NCBI GenBank assembly: GCA_903813345.2
Contig: CAIIXF020000005.1
Coordinates: forward strand, 18,417,375-18,481,374
DNA from: Owenia fusiformis
Lineage: Eukaryota; Annelida; Polychaeta; Sabellida; Oweniidae
Reading direction: 5' to 3'
Length of the DNA: 64,000 nucleotides
Position 1 is the stretch's first letter; each line of letters begins with the position of its first letter. Under the pieces are notes generated by a model. The model was not told the DNA's origin and ran no database searches. It worked only from the letters and a program-made list of their open reading frames with translations. Shown piece after piece: positions 11,561 through 22,475 of the stretch. The position numbers were made by a program, and so were the translations under genes.

Positions 11561-13417
11561 GTGTCTTTTTGTTTCTACAGAATAATGTCAGTTGAGTTTG
11601 AATCTGGCATTGTGCCAGATCAATGGATGGAAGGAATAATTAATCCTATATTTAAAGAAGGAGATACAAGGAATCCTCTGCATTATAGAGCTATCACTTT
11701 AGTATCCGTTCCAAGCAAAATATATTGTGACGTGCTGAATAAAAGACTGACAAATTTCCTGGAAATAAATTCCCTCTTAGTTGAAGAACAAAATGGGTTT
11801 CGAGAAAAAAGGAGCTGTCGTGATCAGATTCATACTCTGTATTCAATTGTAAACAATCGAAAACTAGCAAAACAGGACACTTATGTTTGTTTCATTGATA
11901 TGACGAAAGCGTTCTGTAGTATTAATCGTGACTGCTTGTGGTTCAAACTCAATAAAATCGGAGTAAAGGGTAGGATCTTTAAGGCTGTCCAGTCCCTGTA
12001 TCAAGATGTGACCTGCTCTGTGAGGATTAATGGCTTGCTAACCCCTAAATTCAAGGTATCCAATGGATGTAAGGAGGGCTGTCTGCTTTCTCCGACCCTG
12101 TTCTCCATTTACATTAATGATTTAGCAACAGATGTGAAACAATTGATATGTGGAATTACTATTGATGAAATTAACGTAGGAATATTACTCTATGCCGATG
12201 ATATTGCCCTTATAGCACCCACCCCTCAAGACTTACAACACATGCTAAATAAGGTGAATGAATGGTGTCGAAAATGGAGGCTGTCTATGAACCTAAGTAA
12301 AACAAAAATTGTGCATTATAGGCCCCCCTCCCAACTACAATCAGACTTTGCATTTACTTGTGGCCAACATAACATTGAATATTCATCAAAGTACAAATAT
12401 CTTGGAGTGTGGCTAGAAGAACATTTAGACTCAAAAATCATTGCTCATGAAATTGCCAAATCAGCCTCAAGGGCCCTGGGTGCAATAACAACTAAAGCCA
12501 AGGCCACTGGCGGAATGGACTTTAAAGTGTTCTCTAAGCTTTATGATTCCCTCGTCCAACCAGTGATAAACTATGGCAGTGCTATTGTTGGCCTCAGGGA
12601 GCATAGATGTCTCAATAATCTCCAAAATCGTGCTGGTAAAACATTCCTGGGAGTTAGCCCTAAAACCAGTAATGAAGCAGTCCGTGGGGACCTTGGATGG
12701 AGTCCCCTAATTGATAAACAAAGAGTGGAATGCGCTCGACAATACCTGAGGTTACATAACATGGACAATAATAGATTGAATCATAAGGTACATAAATGGT
12801 CATTAAAAAACAAAAGAAGTTGGGACTATCACACTAAAGCTATGCTGACTAAGAATGGCATTTTTATTGATCATAATATTTTCTTGCATATAAAATCAAC
12901 TGTAAAACGTTTACAGAACAGTTTCAATGCAAAAGACCCCTTCTTAAAAAACATTTGGGATGATACAAATAATTTACAGAATGGCAATAAGCTTCGAACA
13001 TACAGATTGTTTAAATATGGAGTAGTTAATGAACCATATGTGTCTGAATACATTCCAAGGCATCACAGAACCATTCTTGCTAGACTGAGAACAGGTAGCC
13101 TCCCACTTCACATTGAGACAGGTCGTTGGTCAAATACAGCACTAAATGATCGTACATGTAAATTATGTGATGGTAACTTTGTTGAAGATGAAATTCATTT
13201 TGCTGTCCAATGTAAACATTATTCCAACTTGAGAACATATTTTTATAGAACTGTAACTGATATTTTAACACCACATATAAGAACAAACACTGACAATGAG
13301 TTACTTTTATTTATAAGCCTAATGCATTCAAGATCAATTCAGAGACAGTGGGCTGCTCTGTTGTACAAAATGTTCATGAAAAGGCAATTTGACCTGGAAC
13401 GGTTGACTGCAGTATAA
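11561..13417 (+). CDS. LINE reverse transcriptase ORF (618 codons, N-terminally truncated)
   Basis: The frame encodes a non-LTR reverse transcriptase. Similarity starts at about residue 14 (FESGIVPDQWMEGIINPIFK), followed by the finger motif HYRAITLVSVPSKIY. Motif A is FIDMTKAF with catalytic D113; the residue after it is Cys119 where most relatives have Asp. Motif B is NGCKEGCLLSPTLFSIYIND, with K-E-G-C-L for the usual R-Q-G-C-P. Motif C is YADD at 211-214, and motif D is around LSMNLSKTK. The C-terminus has a zinc-binding cluster, C533-x2-C536 ... H546-x4-C551, with EDEIHF, as in CR1/Jockey-related LINEs. The catalytic aspartates are intact, but the missing endonuclease means this copy is unlikely to be autonomous. 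The first 13 residues are probably not native. The clade is tentative. Confidence 0.88.
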   Translation: MSFCFYRIMSVEFESGIVPDQWMEGIINPIFKEGDTRNPLHYRAITLVSVPSKIYCDVLNKRLTNFLEINSLLVEEQNGFREKRSCRDQIHTLYSIVNNRKLAKQDTYVCFIDMTKAFCSINRDCLWFKLNKIGVKGRIFKAVQSLYQDVTCSVRINGLLTPKFKVSNGCKEGCLLSPTLFSIYINDLATDVKQLICGITIDEINVGILLYADDIALIAPTPQDLQHMLNKVNEWCRKWRLSMNLSKTKIVHYRPPSQLQSDFAFTCGQHNIEYSSKYKYLGVWLEEHLDSKIIAHEIAKSASRALGAITTKAKATGGMDFKVFSKLYDSLVQPVINYGSAIVGLREHRCLNNLQNRAGKTFLGVSPKTSNEAVRGDLGWSPLIDKQRVECARQYLRLHNMDNNRLNHKVHKWSLKNKRSWDYHTKAMLTKNGIFIDHNIFLHIKSTVKRLQNSFNAKDPFLKNIWDDTNNLQNGNKLRTYRLFKYGVVNEPYVSEYIPRHHRTILARLRTGSLPLHIETGRWSNTALNDRTCKLCDGNFVEDEIHFAVQCKHYSNLRTYFYRTVTDILTPHIRTNTDNELLLFISLMHSRSIQRQWAALLYKMFMKRQFDLERLTAV

Positions 13418-13740
13418 TAATTTGCCATATTATTCCTATGTATTGTATTTATTGCAGTGAGGGCCTAACCTCCACACCATTTTGTAGTCAAGAATCTAGT
13501 CATTATCTCACAAGATGTAAATCATTTATCATCACTTATAGATGGAATTATTAATATTTATCAATCTATGCATTAACGTAGATGAATTGTAGTTTTATTG
13601 TTGAATGTCATATCTATACACTGTTATTATTGACCTTTAAAGTCCAGTGTCTCATAAGCCGACATCGGCTGGTGGTTTTTAGAATATGTATTTATTTGTA
13701 CCAAATGTAAACCAGTGACACTATAATAAACTATTTTAAT
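11575..13740 (+). mobile_element. 5'-truncated non-LTR retrotransposon (LINE), Jockey/CR1-like group
   Basis: The element lies in the 29.4-kb BRPF intron, antisense to the host gene. It contains one long open frame (reverse transcriptase) and about 320 bp of 3' UTR. No apurinic endonuclease domain or first ORF is seen upstream, so the copy is 5'-truncated, as is usual for LINEs. The 3' UTR holds a short stem (AAGCCGACATCGGCTGG, about 13656-13672) and ends near ACACTATAATAAAC, then an A/T-rich tail with TAATAAA words. No clear target-site duplication was found. The open frame implies a fairly recent insertion. Confidence 0.85.
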
Positions 13741-14784
13741 AAAAAATAATAAAATAGTATTCCATTATCAATACCTCCAAATATTGAACTGGAAAACTGT
13801 TTTCTGCAATATGACAAAACAAAATGTTGAAAATATATCGCAGCACAAAAAAAGTGATAAAAAGTATTGAGCAATGTAATAAAGATGCATATAATAAGCA
13901 GACACAAAAATAAAGGCAGAAGTGTTTGTACTTGAAAAATCACAAATGTTTCAAGCGAATGAATTTCATAAATAAACAGAGGATACATTCCATATTCCAG
14001 ACATAGATTCCGCACAATGACATCATACAACCAGTAGGAGGTAATTTTTCAAAACAGCTCCAGAAATTACACAAAATCGCTTCAACAGACCGGGTCAACT
14101 TGACTGCTTTCAAACTGAATCGAGGTTGATCATGAAGTAAAGTATCCACGTGGGTAAAATAAAGTTTGAGTGAAGAGTTCATTAACTATTTCTAAAAATA
14201 CTACACCCAAATTGCACTATACTATTTTATTACTACATGAATATATATTTGTCTATTATACAAGTATATCATTAACTCATAGTTAAAACACCTCTCAAGT
14301 CTTCAAGTCTGATACCATTGAATAACCTGCAATGGCCCTGTTAAAAAAGACATCTTAAAAATGTATGCAACATTTTTGCAGAAAAACAGAAGGACTTTGT
14401 TAAATCATGTAGACACATATTCTTGTAAATCATTAGGTGAAGAAAAAATCCTTTGAAAATCACAATTTTAAATGAAAAAACACTTCTTACATCAGAATTG
14501 TCCGCGAGCGATGGTTGTTGTAGACATTTCTAAAACCAGACAAACATTTCTAGGTCTACTTGTTGATTGAAATGAAAGCAACGACACTTAGTAGAACAAT
14601 TAGCAACTTCAAAAAGGACCAGTGTGTGCTTTTAATTTCTAAAATGCCAGACTTACTGAGAAGTAAGGTGGTCTAATAAACTATTTGACATGTCATACCA
14701 CTTGACATCAAATCACACCATTTGACATCATGCGACATCATGAAACATTTTACATTATATAAATAAGGATAACGGGCATGGTAA
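13741..14784. other. BRPF intron, no gene; short ATTTGACATCA repeats
   Basis: AT-rich sequence after the LINE. Around 14686-14745 there are several imperfect copies of TTTGACATCA. Open frames on the minus strand (13731-14182) look like chance. Confidence 0.5.
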
Positions 14785-15600
14785 AAGTATTAATGGCATT
14801 GTGATAACATTAAAGTAAATAGCACTATTAAAACATAAGTATCAATAGCACTGTGATAACATGAGAGCAAATAGCACTGTCAAAACATTAGTTTCAATAT
14901 AGCACTATAATAACATAAGCATCAATAGCACTGTCAAAACATAAGTATCAATATAGCACTATAACAACAGGAGAGTCAATAGCACTGTCAAAACATAAAT
15001 ATCAATATAGCACTATGAAAACATAAGAGCCAATAGCACTGTTAAAACATAAGCATTAATATAGCACTATAACAACATGAGAGTCAATAGCACTGTCAAA
15101 ACATAAGTATCAATATAGCACTACAACAACATGAGAGTCAATAGCACTGTCAAAACATAAGTATCAATATAGCACTATAACAACATGAGAGTCAATAGCA
15201 CTGTCAAAACATAAGTGTCAATATAGCACTATAACAACATGAGAGTCAATAGCACTGTCAAAACATAAGTATCAATACAGCACTATAACAACATGAGAGC
15301 CAATACCACTGTCAAAACATAAGTATCAATATAGCACTATGAAATCATGAGAGCCAATAGCACTGTCGAACATAAGTATCAATATAGCACTATAACAACA
15401 TGAGAGTCAATAGCACTGTCAAAACATAAGTATCAATGGCAATCTGATAACATTAAAGCCAATAGCACTGTCAAAACATAAGTATCAATATAGCACTATA
15501 ATAACATGAGAGCCAATAGCACTGTCAAATCATAAGTATCAATATAGCACTATAATAACATGAGAGTCAATAGCACTCTCAAAACATTAGTTGCACTATG
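14785..15600. repeat. 54-bp minisatellite built of two 27-bp halves
   Basis: Units alternate between ATATAGCACTATAACAACAT-GAGAGTCA and ATAGCACTGTCAAAACATAA-GTATCA halves, with starts at 15061, 15115 and 15169 giving a 54-bp period. About 14 copies are present; the left edge and the stretch after 15600 are degenerate. The two half-types share ATAGCACT and indicate that a 27-bp repeat diverged and was then amplified as a dimer. Confidence 0.92.
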
Positions 15601-17960
15601 ATAAAATCTTCACCTACAGTACCGATCTAACATTACTATCTATGGCACTATGATATTTGGGCCAAAATAACTGTTATGGTAATATGAAGTCTAATAGCAC
15701 TGTGGAGGGGCATTGGTCCTAGGTTGCACTTAAAGGGCATTATACCTAGACTGGCATAAATTCACTCTGTTAAAACAACAGTTTATATAAGAGGAATATT
15801 TCACTACAATAAATGCCAGTTTTAATGATTTTCTCCAAATGTGAATCACATAGGAAGAGTTAACACTTAGTTTGTAATATTTTGAACCTCATAATCCTGA
15901 CGAATACAGTCTCCCAATGATAGATATATCGCATATAATGATCAGCTAATTTGGATGTGTCAGTTACATAATAATTTATTGTTGTAATGTTATGGTTACA
16001 CCTATGGGTAAAGTGGAAAATGGATTTGACCCGTTTATCTAACGAAAAATCTTCATTTCAATCCTGTCTTGTCATATACTGAAAACTTAAACACAGAATT
16101 ACCAAATGCAAAATTAACACGTAGTCCTGTTGCATATCTTAAGATTGCATTACCTACAATTGCCATGTTCATGCAATATGTATAAGAGGATAGCATTGGT
16201 CCTTAGCATCTTCACATGCTCAAGGTTTACTTCATGCGTAAACACAAGATGTTTGTCTGATTCAAGGATGTATTTGAGTGTTATGATGATAAGAGCCAAA
16301 CAACAGGTGTTAAAGATATTATTATGGCGGTTGACCAAAAAGTCAATGTGCCCAGTGAGATCGCAAATGGAAATAACTCACTGAATGATCATTTCCACAA
16401 AATAGACAAAACATGCAGCGTGGTAAACTAAAACTGAAGCAGAAGGCCAAATGGGTTAAAACCTACTACAGGTGTTCAGTGGTAAATGCTTTCGATCGAA
16501 GTCAGGAATCAATTCAACTGCAATTACTTTGGAATCAAGATTTGTCCTTAAATGAGCAATAATACCTCCATGTAGGCCCGGAACCCCATGGCACAATTTT
16601 CAAATTGAGAAACACCATTTTTGAGTTTATATTCATATACTTTGTGTATTTTTATGTTAGCCCATGTCATTTTTGATGATACAAATATGAATACGAGTCC
16701 ATCTTCCCTAAATAGCCTGCGCTATTTAAGTCTATACATACTATACAAACTAGTCCAGACTGAATCCAGAAAATTAGGCAATCAAGCCGGCTTATAAGAG
16801 TTGATCTATTAAAATACTACAGACCACTAAAGTTAAAACAGCAACTTCAAAGTAGAGCTGACTGAACTTCTCCACGGGGACCCAGGAAAGTACTCTATGG
16901 AAGATAACCTTTCTAGAAATAAAGCAAGTGGGATTATTATAGCCTGTCTAGAGCCTTCTCCAGTTATAATCTCTCATAACAGACCTTAACAGGTTGCAGC
17001 AAATCACACTGAAATCAGATTTATTTAACTCAACTTATTAATAACTACATTTCATTTTCATTATTACATGTACTATATCAGGTATGCGAAAAGTATAATG
17101 GTTCTCTGGGTATAAGTATAATGGTTCTCTCTTTTTTTTAGGTTAATGACCACAGAAAAGCCCAAGATTGTTATCATGCACAGCGAGTACAACATGTACG
17201 TCAGAGATCTTCAACATTATATAATTTACAAGCCTGGAAAACATAAATATATCATAAAGCCGATGAGTCCTGGTCCAAATACATAAACCATTACACATCT
17301 ATAGAGAAAGAGAGATACTGGTACTGAATCACTTGCAATGGTTAACCAACACCAACTGGCCATGTCATGTTTAACAAACACTGTGACCAGAGCTTTTGAA
17401 AATATACAAGACTAGTCTATTAATTTACAGCATGACCTTGTTAAATTAATAACAAACACAGAGATACTATTTAATTCCATTGCTAGAACTTGATTCCTCA
17501 ACAATAACATTGAAACTTTCAACAAGAACAAAATGTTTGTATCCGGTCTTTTATGCTGCAATTATATTTCTAATAGGGTTGTTCGAGAGTACATTTTGTT
17601 CTTCATCGTAATATATAGTATTGTTTTTAGTGGCTTTGGTCTTTTACGTAAACATGAGTTCATTTCGTATGTTTTTGTTGTCATGTTTTTGTTTTAAAAT
17701 GTTGCCACTTGTGTTAATATTATCAAAATAGATCTAACTGATGTAATGAGAAAAGCAATAATATTTATTGCCTTTTAAGATGTGCTGGATCACTGAAGCC
17801 TGGATTATGAATCAGGTACCTGGGGCCATCTCAAACTACTTATGTCATATCTCAAAAAGCTTGAATCTAATATGAAAATTCCATAACTGCCTTTTGGGAA
17901 GTTTGTTCCTTAATTATGTCAAACCTCTCTAGTTCCTCAAATCACCAACCATACCCAGGT
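15601..17960. other. BRPF intron, no gene
   Basis: No coding or RNA gene recognised. A 17-base word AAGTATAATGGTTCTCT is duplicated at about 17091 and 17115. The plus-strand frame at 16130-16384 is not recognisable. Confidence 0.5.
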
Positions 17961-18175
17961 CCATAAAAGGGCATATTTGTCATGCAAGGACATATGTGGG
18001 TCATAAAAGAGCATATTTGCCGGACATAATTGTCATAAAAGGACATATTTGTCATGCATAGATATATTTTCTTTACTATAAAATATTTGCCATACATGGG
18101 CATATTTTTCTTGCATGAGCAAATGTTTCATATAGGGCATAATTGTCATACACAATGGTATATTTGCCTAAAGGT
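17961..18175. repeat. degenerate array of about 30-bp units (CATAAAAGGACATATTTGTC)
   Basis: Six or seven diverged copies of a unit containing CATAAAAGG-CATATTTG-TCATGCA can be aligned by eye. The copies differ at several positions, so the array is older than the 71-bp and 31-bp ones. Confidence 0.7.
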
Positions 18176-21100
18176 TTTTTGCGATATAAGGATACAATTG
18201 CCAGAATAGCGACACAAAGAGAGAATAAAGCAAAGTGCCAGATCAAGAGATCTGTAAGTATTATATAACCAGTCTGTGAAAGATTTAGAAAAAGATGAAA
18301 GAAGTATCATAAACCAAACAATTTTTGATATTGAGATGTCCCCTCTAGCTGGTGCAAAGAGAGTTGAATGCTCAATAAGTGAAAACCTAGAGGCAAACTG
18401 CAAGTCTGCGGTTTGGTGGTTTAACTCCGGCAATGTGCCAGGTTTAGTACACAACCATATCTACATAAATACAGAATACTTCACTGTCAGGCCACCGGCC
18501 GGCTGGCAGTAGACTCTAACACACATACCCTACAGTTTGCTCGCTCATGGACCATATTTCCTCCATGGGTTCATACATAACAAATTTATTCAATTTGAAT
18601 TCTCAGAGGCATGCTCAGTTCAAGCTTACCTCTGACAACTAACTGAAAGCTTTGTAGATAGTGATCTACTTCCTATGGCATTCGATCACACAGGTTCTAG
18701 GTTATCATTATTTCAAACTTTGGGTTATGTTGCCATAGCTAATTGTGAGAATAACATAGTGATTCCTGAAGCTGATTGTACTGATGAGTTTGCGGCTGAT
18801 TAATTCATGGAAGGTCTCCGTAGCAACCTAGAGGTTCACGCTACTACATCGGGGAATGATCAATTTGTCTGACGAGTGATCAATTTGAGTAAGATTATTG
18901 TGCCATCACCCAACAGCTGATTCTAGTCAGGCATAAATGCAAAATATATTGTGTCTAATCCCCTACTGATTCCAGAACTCTGTCTATGTGGTCAATCTGA
19001 ACATCAGTACCTATAGAATCATCTACCTCCAATGAGGTACTGTTTTCATTCTCCACATATTCCCAACTTAAAAGCTGCTTATGTAAGTTTAAGTGTTGTA
19101 AAGAAAGCATCAAAGAAGTCTGCAGTGTACAAGTGGACTAGCAGTGTTGTAACATACAGGTTGGACCTTCTATGGCCCCATAGGCTTAGTTTTGCAACTA
19201 CTGACAACACAGTGAATGGGAATGAAATCAGATATGCTATCATAGCATGTTCACAGTTCATTGGATACATCCTCAGTTTTCACGATGGCTTCCTGCCGAA
19301 CCGACCAATTTTCCTGATATTTGTATTAACCCTCGTCTACCCAAGCATCAAGAAAAGGAAGGTAAGAATGTTTCCTATTTACACACAATGTAGTCTTGCA
19401 TCAAGTCTCTGTATTACTTTCTGTTCTCCTACCCAGAGTATGGAGATGATTGTATTCATGAGAAATGGTATTAATGCAAAATGGTATTAATAGAGTAGCT
19501 AAATGTAATTGAAGGACATAAAGGAGTGTAAGATTAACTGGTCAATGCAAGGCAATTGCCTGTAAAGATTTATTGTTTGAATGTAATGTAATAGAAGCAA
19601 CATTGAGAGAAAGTCAGCTATCTCTACAGTGGAATTGTAGCGATAGTATTGTATTTGTTCATACATGTACATTCTCCTACAATGAGAAATGTTCACATTA
19701 TAGATGCAAATGTTGGTATTAATATGACAAGATGTATTGTTACATACACTAATGGTGACATCATCACCATGGTAGTATTGGCAATATGTCAGCACTTTTT
19801 GGGGGTGACATATGAATAAGTATATATATGTACTGTAAAGAGGTAGAGGTTCACTATTGGGAATTGCAGATTGTTTGCACTGTTTACTTTGGAAAAGTGT
19901 TCAGCATAAAGGTACCTTTTAGATAACATATATTTTATTGGTGTTTAGTATTCAGAACAAAGCAAAATTTATACTAAGAGACTAACAGGTACTGGTCAAT
20001 CATCAACTTAACAGTATTATTATAAAATATAAACAAACCATTTCTGATGATTATTTCAATTTATATACCCTGAGGCTGATGAATATGAAAACACTGATTA
20101 GCATTATGAAATTGTTGGCCACAAATTCATTAACATAAACAAACAGTTAAAAGCCAAGTCAAGTTGAAAATCATGACATCAAGAATACAGTAAAATATGT
20201 AAAAAGGAACATAGCTTTACATTGTTATGTTCATATTAAGATGTTCATAAGGACCAAAATGATATCAAGATTCAGATTGAAGTCTTCACATTAACAGTGT
20301 TCACATATTGAGAGTTTACTAGAAAATCATTAAACTCATTCTTGGACAACTTCAGATCCTACTTGTTTAAAATTACTGGTATCAAGTTTTGGTTTTTACT
20401 CAACAAATTGTAGAATGTAGATCAGTTGCATACTTTACACTAAGCACAAATTAAGATTGGTATTTATTTGGGCCTGGATATTCATTTGATAGGCAAGTTG
20501 GTTTTTTAAAGGAATCTGGCTTTAAGAATCAGGTGTTCCAACAGTTAGAATTTTTCCATGATTATCTAACTCCATATGTATTTGAACAGAGGCTACAGCT
20601 GGGTTAAAGAACATTCGGGTGGTTTTGATGAAGTTAAGACTAACATTTGTACATGTATATATCAAAATTCATAAGTGATTGTGCAAATTAATTAATTAAA
20701 TAACTTGTTAACCCAAATACCCCCTCCCCAAATACATTCAATAACAACAGTCTCATTCTATTTATATAGTAAGATACTTCAGGATGGAATTCATTGAGAC
20801 TATAATATAAAATAGTGTGATGACCCATACCAAGTCTAAAGCAAGAGAATGCATGAGTGTGAAAACCCAAAAACTGATCAAAATATACAACTTAATCAAG
20901 GGATCCATCCAGATAACTGATTTAATCTTACATTGAAAAGAAAATCTCGGCCAAATAAAGTTCAGAATCACAATCAGTCTTCCTGATTTGTGTGAAACCT
21001 AGTCCTGCTACTATTGCAACCTGTTTTGGGTTCATTGAGTTAATCTAGTCTTACCTCGTAGGTGTAAAAATTAGAGCGAGATAACTGGCTAGACTAAACT

Positions 21101-22402
21101 ATTAAACATACCATGTTTCAAGCGCAGGTTCTGATTCACATGTTGCACATTACGCAAGCCATTCTAATATCTTAGAGAACAGATATTGGGCTACAAAACC
21201 TTCAGCATTCAAAAACAGAAATAAGAGGAACCCAACTTACTTCTATGATAGATGATGATAATACATATAGAGCAGCCTTTAATATGAGTTGTGCACCATT
21301 CAGCCAAACGGTTCAAAACAAGAAAAGCATCTTGAATGTTTATATTGCTGCAAATTCTATCATAAGTCAAATGTTTTCAAAGTCAGATGTTACTAAAAAC
21401 AACAACATGTACTTGCAAACAAGGTGTGAAATGTCCCTAATCTGCAAAAAGGACTTGAAAATTATAGATGAAAATATGTTAGGGAGTTTTTTTCTAATTT
21501 TGCATTTTACATTGAAAATCAAAAAATAAAATAATCTCATATTTTGCACATTCAATCTTCAAGTCCTTTTCATAGATGAGGGGAATATACATGGCTATGT
21601 TAAATTCAATCAGGTAGAAAAAGGTTGGAAATGCATTCATATTTATTTAGTATTTGTTTAGCACCCCACCATCAGGTGGTAATAACAGCTACCCAGAGCA
21701 AAATGATCATTCACAAGTTGGTTAGATATAAGACACTGTAGTATTGTTCCAAAAACAACTTCAAAGTTCTCAGTCTATTTTCAGATTCATGAGTCCAATA
21801 TTCTAACCTTTGCTAAATTCCTTTGGTACTTCAGTTTTAAGAACTGGTTGTAACATTCTTATTCAATGGCAAGATTGTAGGGGTCACGGTAGGCTATATA
21901 TGACTTAAAACGTCACCATCTATCATTCCACCGGTTAAATTGTAGTTTTTTCAGCTAAATTCGGCATCGTTCCCTCTATATCAGCACTATTATTCTTCAA
22001 TGTAGACTTGTTGAAAAGAAAACTACACCTCTTAACTATTTTGGGACGAATATTCTCCTTTATAAAATACCACCAGCAAAAGTAAAATGTTCGCACCATG
22101 TGTAACTACGAGCTAAAAGTGAATGTTAAGGGCCAGAATCTTTGAAGTCAAGTAAAGCATGAAACATTTAAGTCAAGTAGAAGATACAATGAGATACATT
22201 TCAAAAATGGCCAGCATTGAGTTCAAAATCAATAAAAATAAGAATGCACTTCCAGCATTCCCATAGTTTATAGCTTTAAAACGACCATGTATGAATACAG
22301 AGGCTGGGAACATTGTGATACCTCCTTTATTATATCACTGCCATAATCTTTTTTCTTATGTTTTTCACAATGGGAATGAAGAGGTCAAGGCTAACCTATG
22401 AT
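18176..22402. other. BRPF intron, no firm gene; GC-richer patch 18330-18530
   Basis: The segment at 18330-18530 is richer in GC than its surroundings (for example CAGGCCACCGGCCGGCTGGC) and is open on both strands for 78-102 codons. It may be part of an interspersed repeat. A frame at 19032-19490 (152 codons) ends in a hydrophobic stretch and matches nothing I know. No promoter, splice or family evidence supports either as a gene. Confidence 0.4.
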
Positions 22403-22475
22403 TTGATGACCCAAATGGCCTTGAAGAGATTGATGACCCAAATGACCTTGATGAACCTGATGACCTTGATGACTC
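22403..22475. repeat. short GATGACC-type tandem repeat
   Basis: About six imperfect units of GATGACCCAAATGGCCTT / GATGACCTT are seen, of roughly 12-27 bp with uneven spacing. Confidence 0.6.

Noticed and set aside
19032-19490. 152-codon plus-strand frame
   Set aside because: No recognisable domain; the hydrophobic tail and lack of any matching exon argue against a gene, though it was kept in the region note.
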